From assembly GCA_015183035.1 (NCBI GenBank), contig JACZZP010000013.1:62001-126000 (forward strand): a DNA stretch of 64,000 nt, read 5' to 3'. This document shows, piece by piece, positions 48,128-57,830 of the stretch. The position numbers were made by a program, and so were the translations under genes. Every line of letters begins with the position of its first letter. Positions within the stretch are counted from its first letter, which is position 1. The DNA is from Meloidogyne chitwoodi (Eukaryota > Nematoda > Chromadorea > Rhabditida > Meloidogynidae). The notes under the pieces are model-generated. The model saw only the letters and a list, made by a program, of their open reading frames with translations, was not told the origin of the DNA and did no database searches.

Positions 48128-51100
48128 ATGAGCGAAAATGAATTATTGAGGTAAAAAATATTGTTTTTAAAAATAAGGCCAATTAATTATCTAAAAAAAT
48201 TTTTTATTCAAAAAAGGAGTCGTTTTTGGTTAGTAGTATTTACGGGTGGTTTTATTGCTCTATTTGGTATTTTGGCAAATGGATTGCTTACACGCCTTTT
48301 CTTGTCTAGTCCAAATTTTCGATTTTCGCCTTTCTTTTTTCTTGGATTTGTTGCTTTATTTGATACATTATTGGATGCAATATATATTTTTCTATTGGTT
48401 AGTTTAATAAAAATTAAAAAATTTTTTAATCTTGAAAAAACTAAAAATGTGGCTAAAGTTTCCCATTTTGTCATATTTAACATTTTTATTTGTTGTTTTG
48501 GCGTTTAGTTTGTTATCGGCCGATGAATTTCAAAATGTTAACAAAACTAAAATTATACGAAACACCAAAATATTTTTTATAAAAAGGGTTGACATTTTGA
48601 AATATTCCCAATTAGTTGACAAATTGACAAAAATACACATTTCTAAGAACATTTTGTCCACTTTTTGCGCATTCTTTTTTCGTTTTGATTTTTTCTTCTC
48701 TTATATTTTATTGATTTCTTATTTATAAACTTTTATTCATTTGTTTTATTATTCAATTCTCTTGCTTTTATATATAATACAATATTTCATTTTAATTATA
48801 ATTAATGGTTGGGAAAAGGGGGAATAATAGCAAAAAGAAGGAAGAAGAAAATGCAAAAAAGGCAAGGCAAGCAACTCCAAGTTTATCTACATCATTACCT
48901 CCAGCAAAGGTTTTTCCTTTATATTTAAATTTATCAGTATTTCTATATAATTTCAGAAAATAAGAAGCAGATCGATCCGAAAAGTACAATTTGATATAAA
49001 TCCACCTCAAGTACATGAAATTACTCCACTTGTTGAAAAACCAACGGGTTTGGTTCGAATGCCAGAGCCGTCAAGAGGCTTTGAAGATGATTTGGCTTCT
49101 CCCTTAAAGAAAACAAATGAACTTATTGAGATGCTTGCAGATGATTCTGTAATGGAAAAAAAAGTTAAAGGCGAAAATTGTAATGATAATAGCAATCAAA
49201 GTATTCAACTTATTGATCCTTCTCAAACATTTACAAAACCTCCAGTTCTTAAGATTCAAAGTGACGCATCAAAAGAAATTCGTCCGATTCCATTATTAAA
49301 TTTGGTATATAATTAATTACTCTTATCATTATTTTTATTATTTTGTTTAGGAAGAAGATTTGCCAAAACAGCCTACGGAAAACAAGGAAACACAGGAGGG
49401 AGAGGTTTATTTTTTAGCATTAAAAAAACTTTATTTTAAATTAATTTTTTTAAAGTGTTGTTCTCCATTGTCGGATCAACATATTTTAAATGTTATTGAA
49501 CAAAATTTTTTTCAAAGAGGAAGGTCAAAATCGAAATTTTCCAATCGTTTTCTATGGACCCAACTTTTTAAGCCTAAACGTTCAGAAGATTTTATTGGCA
49601 AATCAAAGTCAGATCTTTTAGAACTTGTGGATTGGTTGGGAAAATGGTCTAAGCAAATAAATATTGAAAAGTCCAAAAATAATGGAGAAAAAAATAAAAA
49701 GAGGAAGAAAAAAGTTAAAGAAAAGAAGAGCAAAAAAAGGCGAAGCAGTAGTGCATTTTTTGAAGAAGAATTAACTGATGATTATGAAGAAGAAAATGAA
49801 GATGAAGAAGATAATGATTTTGAGTTGGTGTTTGATGAGAATATTTGGAACCCTGCAATTATTTCGGGTCCAACAGGATGTGGAAAATCTGTGATGGTTT
49901 GTTAGTTATAATTTAAAACTTGATTTTGAGTTCGGGTTGGTTTAGTCGGAAAATTATGGGATAGAGGCCAATATTTAGTTGGTTCGAGTCCGTTTGAGTT
50001 AATTTATTTTCTTTTGGCTGAATAGGGGTATAATATTTGGAGAATGGTTTTGAAATTATTTAAATTAAAAAAGTTTTTTTATACTATTTAAAATTTAATT
50101 TTAAGGTCTATCATGCAGCGAAAGAATGCAACTTTGAAGTAATTGAAATTCCTTCTTCTACTCAACGTGATGGTCAATCATTGAAACAAAGAATTGCTGG
50201 TGCTTTAGAAAATCATAATGTATAATTTGCTTTTTTTTAATTAATTTAACAATTTAAATTTAGATTCAAAGTAGAAAACAATCTGATATTCGAACAATTT
50301 TTAGAAATAATTCGAATCGAAATTCATTAGAAGAAGATAATCATATTAAACAGAAAAATGATTTTTCTATTGTGCTGATAGATGAGGTTTCTTTTTTTAA
50401 TTTTTAAATTTAGATAATGAATTTTCTAGTGTGATCTCATTTATGAATCAGATTTTAATTTTTGGTCAACACTTCGACAAATTTGTGTGGAATCAAAAAT
50501 TCCAATTGTTTTAACTTGTAATGATTTGGAATATGTATTGAAAGAAATTGGAAGAGGAGGAGATGTTTGTAAAGATGATGATCTTTTTGTTATTCAAATG
50601 GAACGGCCAACAGATAGATTTTTTGCACAATATCTTCGAGTATTTTATTTAACTTTTAAAAACAAAAAAGTTAAATTAATCCTTTAGCATTGGTATTTTG
50701 GTTTTACTAGTCATTACTACAGAACTTGTCCTTTATTTGATTTGATTACAAATAAAAATGGAGATCCTCGTGCGGTTTTAAATTCTTTACATTTTGGACT
50801 TTGGAATATGGATATTTCAAATAATAATGAATCAAATAGTACAGAAAATGAGGAAACTTTTGATTTGTCAGAATATCAAAAACATGTATCTATGCTTTCA
50901 AATTTTGATGCTGCTTTTGGATCAGATGAAAAAAATGCTTCAATTTTGTCAAAATGTTTAATCAACTTGGATTTTAATAATCAATCTGAAAGTTTAAATA
51001 ATTTTTGTACACAATTAGAAGAATTAAATGAAATGAGATTGCAAATATTTGATTCAATAGGAATGGATAGAAGGTTTCTTTTAATATTTGGGTTAATGGT

Positions 51101-54100
51101 TTAATTCAGTTATTTTTGACAATATCTACGTCTTCATTTTTCACTTCTCCCCTATTTAAATAATTTTACCCTTTTTTTATTTCTTGCAAAATTTCCTCTG
51201 TTTTTGCTGCTGATAAGAGAAAAAAAGAGTAATTTAAAGGAAAATTTGGGAGAATTGGAAATGTGGACTCTAAAATTTGACATTTTTCCATTAAAAATCT
51301 CATAAATTAATTTATTTTTGGTTTTAAATTTTTTTATTTTTTTTTTCCAGTGATTTAATTCAGCCAATTGAATGCAAAGAAATTATAAAAATGTTTTGTT
51401 TGCGTTCTTCAAATAAGCTTTATTCTTTGCGTGATACTTGTCTTTATTATTTGCCTTGTTTATTATCAGTACATCAATCTTGGCGTTCAAATATTGAAAC
51501 AACAAAAAAACAGCAGCGTTCAAATAATTTATTTCCTTCTTCTTCTCCTCGTCGTTTTCCTCCTCATCCTTTTGATATTGTTGATACAGTTACGGGGACA
51601 ATGCTCAATCAAAAAATTTCTTTTAGTTCAATTATTGAACAATTTCAATTCCCAATAATAATTTAATTTTATTTTTTTGTTTATTCTCAAAATTATATTT
51701 TTATTCTAAAAATATGGATGTTGGAAATTAGAAGGTTAAAAAGAGGGGTAAGAGGTTGTCTACCTTTTCTCTTTGAAGGTTTTTGGAAAATTTTAGAGGT
51801 TTTTTCACAATTTTCCTTCTTTATAGCTGGGGGCCTTTCCTTTACAAGATTTAAATTTCTTTTCTTTTTCCTCTTTTAAAAACACCTTCTAATTTATTTT
51901 TATGAGTGTCATTCTGAGCCTTCGTTAAAGTTGTGTTTTTTTGTTGTTAATTGTTAGAAGCCCATTCAGTCATTCATTCCATTTTTTTCTGTTTATCTTT
52001 TCGTTGTTAATTATTATCTTTCAAATAATTATTTATTATATATTTTTGCGACCATTTTAATTTTTCTTTTCTTTATCAAATAATGCCCGAGAGATATTTA
52101 TTATATAATTATATTATAATTTTAATAAATTTAAATTAAAAAAAATTTTTTTTTCAAAAAAAAAAATGTTTAGATACCACCTGTACTTTCTGAATATTTG
52201 GAATTTGTTAATTTATATTTGTTATGGCTGCAACATGTCAAATGGCTTTATATGTTGGGACAGATAGTCAAATTATCTTCAGTTTTTTGTTTAATTGTTG
52301 CAAGTTTTGAAAGGTTTTTTTAGAGGAATATTTTTTATTAAATTTTTTTAGATATCTGGTAACTTCTCACTGGACATTTGGTGGATTTCAAGAGAGGACT
52401 CGTTGGTTAATTCTTATTTTGGTTCTTACTCTTGCAGTAGCAATCCGTTTCGGCACTGCTGTCGTTAGTTTTTTTTAATATTTTAATTGGGATAAATTGT
52501 TTTAAGATAAATTTTTGACTTTATTTTTTTTCCTTCAAAAGTAAAAACGAAGGAAATTTAAAAAAAATAAAAAGGGAGAAAATAAGTTAAATGGGGGAGA
52601 AGTTTGTATGCTCTAAGAAGGTATATGGGTGAATAAAAAGGTTGATTAATAATGTTGGTTTGTGGTGTATTCGGTTGTGCTCTGGTTTGTAGGCTACTTC
52701 CAGGATGGTTCGATTCCATCAACCATCCACATGTTTTACCGCAGCATTAAAGTAATAGATTTAATATCAACTTAATTTTTTAATTTCTATTTTTTAGGAG
52801 GTTGTTGTGCTGTTTGATAGTCGAAATGTTAATCCATTCAAACGTTACACTGCTGGTCAGATTTCAAGACGTGATTGGTTGCCTAATTTTTTAAGCCTTT
52901 TGACTGTCATTATTCCTTTTGGAACACTTGTATTTTTTAATGGAGGAATTGTTTTAATGTTACGACAACAAAATGTTCAGGTTTAATAAAAATAAAGAGT
53001 TTATAATAATTGTTTTTTAATAGCAATTACGTTCATTAATTACTGAATTAACAATGGGTCATGATTTTATGAAAGTACGTAGACGTAATATAAAAGCAGC
53101 TACAAACACATTACTTTTTATTATTTCTGCCTATTTGATCTCAAATTTGCTCAATTTGTTTCTCTCAATTTTGGTCTTTCTACAGCCTGGTATATTTTTA
53201 ATTATCAATTTTTTGAGGATAAAAAAGTTGATGAATTTAGACTAAAAACAATTTATTGTTTAATTTATTACTTTTTATTTTCTTATTTTTAGGTTTGTTA
53301 CAAAGGACTTATCCTCATCATTATCGGTATATTTTATTTTAACAAATTAAAAAATAATTGTAATTTTTTCTTCTAGCCTTATCTCAGACTTTGCCTCTGT
53401 TCTAACAGTCATAGGAAATGCTCTTCGCTTCCCTGCCCATTTTTTCTCAAATGGAGAAGTTCGTGAACAACTAATTGCTATTTTTTATACTTCAGAAAAG
53501 GTTTATATCTAATTTTTGGATTAATTAGTTTAAAATTTTTTTGTTTTTGGGTGTTTTTGAGCTCTTTCTCTCATATTGTTTAATTTTTTTCAAAAATTAA
53601 ATTTAAAGATGGCTTCAAATGCTGCTGTTTTACCTACAAAACAACCATTATCAACAGTTTTACAATTAAGAAGACATTCTGAAAGACTTGAAAATCCTTG
53701 GTTTTCAGCATTATTAACAGCTAGGCCATCAGAAACATCACCAGAAATATTAAAAAAATTATCAAATAGTACAAATAGTAGAAAATCAACACAACAACAA
53801 CAAATACATAAAATATCAACATCTTCATCAATTTTTAATTTTAATAATAATAATAATGGTGGAGGAAAAGGAGTAGAACAATTATATTTTTATATTCATG
53901 GGGCTCTTGAGGCATCACAAAAAATTGAAGGAATTAAAAGATTGCCAACACCACAAGCTGGAATTTGTGCAATTTGTAATGGTTATTTTATCAACGGTTA
54001 GTTTTTTTTACTTTTTTTTTATTGATTTTTTAATTTTAATAGGAGGAGATTGTTGTAGTGGAGAAACTTTATGTACTGAAAGAGAACCTTTATTTGAAGA

Positions 54101-54311
54101 ACTTTTTCATCAAAATGAACAAGAAAAAAGGCCGCTTTTAAGAGAAAAAAAGAAAGAAATAAAAGAGGAAAGTGAAGAAGAAAATTCAACAAAATCAACA
54201 ACAAGGCCTAGACCAACACCTGAAGAAGAGGAAGATGAAGAAGAGGAAGTTGATTTTTCTAAATTAAAATTTGATCCTGCTGATTTTGCTAGTCTTGCAA
54301 TGGCTATTTAA
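48128..54311 (+). CDS. Class A (rhodopsin-like) peptide-type GPCR
   Basis: Exons: 48128-48150, 48178-48397, 52174-52313, 52352-52463, 52798-52980, 53024-53189, 53293-53326, 53377-53500, 53609-53996 and 54043-54311; about 552 residues. TM1 and TM2 are in exon 2 (GFIALFGILANGLLTRLFL, FLGFVALFDTLLDAIYIF). TM3 and the E/DRY equivalent are in exons 3-4 (VFCLIVASFERYL). TM4 is AIRFGTAVV-proximal, TM5 is LSLLTVIIPFGTLVFFN, TM6 is NTLLFIISAYLISNLLN, and TM7 is ASVLTVIGNALRFPAHFF with a modified NPxxY. The pattern fits nematode FMRFamide/peptide receptors; the ligand is unknown. A cytoplasmic tail of about 220 residues is Asn/Gln- then Glu-rich. The 3.8-kb intron 48398-52173 contains a whole ATAD5-like gene. 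If the two halves were separate genes, neither would be a complete receptor. Confidence 0.72.
48805..51666 (+). CDS. atad-5: ATAD5/Elg1-like AAA+ clamp unloader, nested in a GPCR intron
   Basis: In other eukaryotes this is the large subunit of an RFC-like complex that removes PCNA from DNA after replication. Exons: 48805-48909, 48957-49304, 49351-49404, 49456-49895, 50106-50219, 50264-50386, 50430-50640, 50688-51073 and 51351-51666. The N-terminus is basic and disordered. FLWTQLFKPKRSEDFIGK is the typical RFC-box entry. Walker A is GPTGCGKSVMVYHAA (about 49868-50125), followed by FEVIEIPSSTQRDGQSL. Walker B is FSIVLIDECDLIYESDFNF, and a sensor-1-like IPIVLTCND is at about 50500. The C-terminal helical region is divergent. 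A Lys-rich and Glu/Asp-rich insert precedes Walker A. It ends at 51666, before the host's third exon at 52174. The intron at 49896-50105 holds a tRNA-like sequence. Confidence 0.82.
49932..49999 (+). pseudogene. tRNA-like sequence in an ATAD5 intron
   Basis: TGGTTTAGTCGG (A box) and GGTTCGAGTCC (perfect B box) at tRNA-like spacing, sense to both the ATAD5-like gene and the host GPCR. Stems are not convincing. Confidence 0.5.
51110..51290. mobile_element. Degenerate MITE-like inverted repeat in the last ATAD5 intron
   Basis: Left TTCATTTTTCACTTCTCCCC and right GGGAGAATTGGAAATGTGGA are approximate inverses. The right end resembles that of the element at 6848-7056 (GGAGAATTGAAAAATGGA). The centre (TTTCTTGCAAAATTTCCTCT, GTTTTTGCTGCT) recalls the 45.2-kb element. 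Confidence 0.4.
52655..52731 (+). pseudogene. tRNA-like sequence in a GPCR intron
   Basis: TGGTGTATTCGG (A box), GGTTCGATTCC (perfect B box) and a perfect five-pair T stem (GATGG/CCATC). The acceptor stem pairs only out of register (GGTT with AACC). Sense to the host gene. Confidence 0.55.
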
Positions 54312-54345
54312 AAATGAGTATTTTATTATAGTGTATTTATATATT

Positions 54346-54660
54346 TTTTTGTTGAAAAAAGAATTTTTTGTTAAAATTTAAAAAAATTTGGTCTTTTGTT
54401 TGTTTATTAATTATTTAAATATTTATTTATTTACTTTTTCTTGTTAATCTATTTAAATTTTTGTTAAATATTTGTCAGAAGCTCTTGTATATACATAATA
54501 GAAGGAATTCATGTCGACAAACAAAAATAAATGTTCACACGATTTGGACGTAATTCTTTATTGATGAGAGGCTAATTGTCAAATGAAAAGGTTTCTTATT
54601 CAAAACTTAATCTATTAATAAACGTCGCGTTGGTAGAAGATTTATTACGAAGATTTTGGA
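54346..54660 (+). repeat. Left direct repeat flanking tandem arrays
   Basis: About 315 bp with CAGAAGCTCTTGT, AAATAAATGTTCACAC, ATTTGGACGTAATT and TTAATAAACGTC, repeated in the same order and orientation at 55200-55479. Confidence 0.75.
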
Positions 54661-54700
54661 TGTCTAGTAGCTAAGGTTTTAGGAGCGCTGTGGTTCTAGA

Positions 54701-54949
54701 GTCTAAGTTTTTGGACACGCTAACGGCGGTGGTACCTGGGTCTAGGTTCTTGGACACGCTAACGGCGGTGGTACCTGGGTCTAGGTTCTTGGACACGCTA
54801 ACGGCGGTGGTACCTGGGTCTAGGTTCTTGGACACGCTAACGGCGGTGGTACCTGGGTCTAGGTTCTTGGACACGCTAACGGCGGTGGTACCTGGGTCTA
54901 GGTTCTTGGACACGCTAACGGCGGTGGTACCTGGGTCTAAGTTTTTGGA
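54701..54949. repeat. 39-bp tandem array, six copies plus a partial
   Basis: Units begin at 54701, 54740, 54779, 54818, 54857 and 54896; each contains TTGGACACGCTAACGGCGG and GGTACCTGG. The copies are almost identical. The length is a multiple of three, so frames stay open on both strands. Confidence 0.9.
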
Positions 54950-55199
54950 CTTAGGCTTAGGAGCTACGCTAACGGCGGTGGATCTCGGAACTTAGGCTTA
55001 GGAGCTACGCTAACGGCGGTGGATCTCGGAACTTAGGCTTAGGAGCTACGCTAACGGCGGTGGATCTCGGAACTTAGGCTTAGGAGCTACGCTAACGGCG
55101 GTGGATCTCGGAACTTAGGCTTAGGAGCTACGCTAACGGCGGTGGATCTCGGAACTTAGGCTTAGGAGCTACGCTAACGGCGGTGGTTCTAGGAGCCTA
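54950..55199. repeat. 41-bp tandem array, six copies
   Basis: Units begin at 54950, 54991, 55032, 55073, 55114 and 55155. Each has CTTAGGCTTAGGAGCTACG, the core CGCTAACGGCGGTGG shared with the 39-bp array, and ATCTCGGAA. Confidence 0.9.
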
Positions 55200-55479
55200 T
55201 TTTGTTGCTGAGAAAGGATTTTTTGCTAAAATTTTAAAAATATTTTTATCTAATTTTTCTTTTAATTTATTTTTTAAATACCTTTGTCAAAAGCTCTTGT
55301 GTGTACTTGATAGTAGGAATCCATGGCAACCAGAAATAAATGTTCACACAATTTGGACGTAATTTTCTCTATTGATAAGGCTAATTGAAAAACTAAAAGG
55401 TTTTCTTATTTTTATTATTTAAAACTTAATCTTTTAATAAACGTCACGTTTTTAGAAGGTTTGTTGGGTATATTTTGGC
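55200..55479 (+). repeat. Right direct repeat flanking tandem arrays
   Basis: Diverged direct copy of 54346-54660, with the same landmark phrases (AAAAGCTCTTGT, AAATAAATGTTCACAC, ATTTGGACGTAATT, TTAATAAACGTC). Confidence 0.75.
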
Positions 55480-55740
55480 GGGAGACAGTTTGACACCAGA
55501 GCAATTTTTGATTCTCAAAGTTTTAGCCCTTCTCAGTTTGGATTACCCTTATATAATTCCTGTGTCATTTTAAGACTGTTAAATGTTTGGATTATTTTAT
55601 TTGACTACTTGAACTTAGAAATGAATTGGCGCCAAGCAGTCTGCGCCAAATTTCCTTTAAATATTTCGCTAAATATCCCTTAAGATGTTTTCTTTAAATT
55701 AAATTTTCATTCTAATTTCAACGTCACAATATTTATATAA

Positions 55741-56922
55741 ATGATGGCATCAGAATTAACAACTAAAGAAGAATTTCCAGTTGATGATTGTTTTGGTAAA
55801 AATATAGGAAGAGAACCTTTGGATAATTTGAGACAATTAAATTGTGGAGATGATAATGGAGAAAGTGATTTGGTTACTTTTGTTGAATTTGTTAGAGGAA
55901 AGAAGAAGAGTGATGCTGTTATTAGAAATGAGGCTTTTGAAGGTTTGTTTTTAATTTTTTGAATATTTTATAATGTTTTGTGGTAAATTAGAGAATTTTT
56001 CTTTTTTTATAGATTAGTTTATAACTAATTAAATTGAGTTATAAATATATGTGATTGTGGCTCAGGTGGTAGTGTCTTGCGCTGCTGTCTGTTAGACGCA
56101 GGTTCGAACCCTGCTGATGGACAAGACTTTTGTTTTTCTTTAAAAGTATTAAATTTATTTAGATTTGCGTCCAATAGATGAAGATGACCCTGCTGACAAT
56201 TTTTTTAATGTTGCGCTGGACACAGCACGTATTGAAAATCCTGTTTCTACATTTACAGCAGAAAGAAGCAAAAGCTACATTGTTAATTTACCTCAAAATA
56301 ACGGTTTAATTTATATTTTAATTTTTATATTTAATTTAAATTTTTTAATGATGGAAAAGGAAAGAATTATTCAAGAAGTAATTCCTTTTCTCAAACGGCT
56401 GCTTCTTTTGGACATTCACTTTGTTTAACAGTTGGAGAACATACTCGTTGGTTTGGAGTTTCTCGTAGAGATAGTCAGGAATCAGCAGCATATGGATGTG
56501 AATCTTTGGAAGAAAAACAAGACAACAAAACTAACACTTCAGCTGTAGACAAGGTTTTTATATATATTTTATTAGGAAGAGTTTAGAACAGTTTTCGATC
56601 GGGTTTTGTTTTAAGAAAGGGATCAAACTCCTCTAAAAAACGTTGAAAAAAGATAGCAGTTATCCATTTATTTTTTTAGCAATCTAATATGGATATTGCC
56701 AAACAACAAAAAGAAAAGCAGCAAACAGATGGACGTTTAATTGTTTTTAGGCATGGCGGTGCTACTTCAATTCTATTCTCTCGCATTTTTTGCTGTTTAA
56801 GACGTGCAGTTGACGTAAACAACAGTTTTGGATTAAAAGAAAATCAAAATTGTGACAGTGGAAATTTTAACAACAACAATAAAGAACAAAATAATCAACC
56901 ATTAAAATTATATTCTTGGTAA
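55741..56922 (+). CDS. Unknown protein, about 250 residues
   Basis: Exons: 55741-55940, about 56162-56303, about 56359-56553 and about 56681-56922, joined in phase. The product starts MMASELTTKEEFPVDDCFGK. It contains SDLVTFVEFVRGKKKSDAVI, an acidic stretch LRPIDEDDPADNFFNVALDT, then LTVGEHTRWFGVSRRDSQES. The C-terminus has RLIVFRHGGATSILFSRIFC and an Asn/Gln-rich end. No signal peptide and no clear membrane span. The family is not recognised. The first intron contains a tRNA-like sequence. Confidence 0.6.
56051..56125 (+). pseudogene. tRNA-like sequence (Asn-GTT-like) in an intron
   Basis: Perfect A box (TGGCTCAGGTGG), perfect B box (GGTTCGAACCC) and a perfect T stem (GCAGG/CCTGC). The segment GTCTGTTAGAC resembles an Asn-type anticodon arm, but the overall spacing and acceptor stem are imperfect. 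Sense to the host gene. This is the best-preserved of the set and could still be transcribed by pol III. Confidence 0.55.
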
Positions 56923-57770
56923 TTTAAATATTTTTATTGTTTTGTGTTTTGTTTTTAAATATGTATGTTTTTTGGTTGTAATAAATATTTTGTTTTTATG
57001 TTGAACTTAGTTTTCTGCGTGATGTTTATGCCTTCTCGATAAAGAAATCTATTTGTTTCATTTAATCCGAGATATTGAGGATAAATGAGCCCAGTTTCGC
57101 GAATACTTGGCTGCGATTAATTTAAAAATATACAGAAAATTGCGAAATATAAGTAAGAGAAAGAGAGATTACGAAATGTAAAATGCGAAATAGTGTAAGC
57201 AGAGAAAAAAGAGTAATAGTTTGATGTCAAATTGTAAAGATTTAATTTTTTACATAATATCAAAAGGACGATTGTTAAAAAAGGTTCAACAGTAGTTGTT
57301 TCAAATGGGTCAATGTATTTTCGTCACCTAGTTCCCCAATAATCCTTCAATTTCAAAAGTCTATATCTCGACTTCTATATAGAAGATCTGTTTCCTTCAA
57401 GGCTTGTTCGATTCGCTTTTCAAGCTCTTTCGGTTGATATACGTCTCGTTGGAACTGACATTTAGAAAAAAAACCCTAAAATACAGTATATACAATTCAC
57501 TATAATTTATCATTGCGATGAAATGTCATAACAAACTTAATTTATCAAAAACCGTCGTTTCAGCGCCAGATGAGAAATTAATATAATTACTTCTTACTGT
57601 AATTACCCTTAATTTTTGGATGTTTATTAATTAGCCTTTATCCTGAATTATATCGGAGGGAATTGGCTCATTCAGATTTCGATTTCGAGCTCTTCAAAAT
57701 AATATATGTTCGGCAAAACTTACCAATAGTTTAAAGCTCAAAAAATACATTTATTCATTCCAACCCGATA
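56923..57770. other. Spacer with dispersed repeat
   Basis: Non-coding stretch between the last gene and the satellite; most of 57095-57500 is an R1 copy. Confidence 0.6.
57095..57500 (+). repeat. Dispersed repeat R1, copy C
   Basis: Aligns with the reverse complement of 14640-15060 over nearly all its length and with 11625-11960 over the central part, including ACGATTGTTAAAAAAGGTTC and ATATCTCGACTTCTATA. Confidence 0.78.
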
Positions 57771-57830
57771 TTCACCGATGTTCACCGATATTCGCCGATG
57801 TCCACCGATGTTCACCGATATTCACCGATC
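57771..57830. repeat. 10-bp repeat at the edge of the satellite
   Basis: Six consecutive 10-base units of the form TTCACCGATN (variants TTCGCCGATG, TCCACCGATG) immediately precede the 13-bp satellite. Confidence 0.85.

Noticed and set aside
48432..48728. Alternative continuation of the GPCR after TM2
   Set aside because: A hydrophobic frame continues past the donor at 48398, but it lacks the TM3 and ERY features that the exon at 52174 supplies in phase.
54671..54995. Repeat protein from the 39-bp array on either strand
   Set aside because: The unit length is a multiple of three and both strands are open, so the frame is not evidence of coding.
56051..56125. Functional tRNA-Asn gene
   Set aside because: Promoter boxes and T stem are excellent, but the acceptor stem and the anticodon-arm spacing are poor; reported as tRNA-like only.
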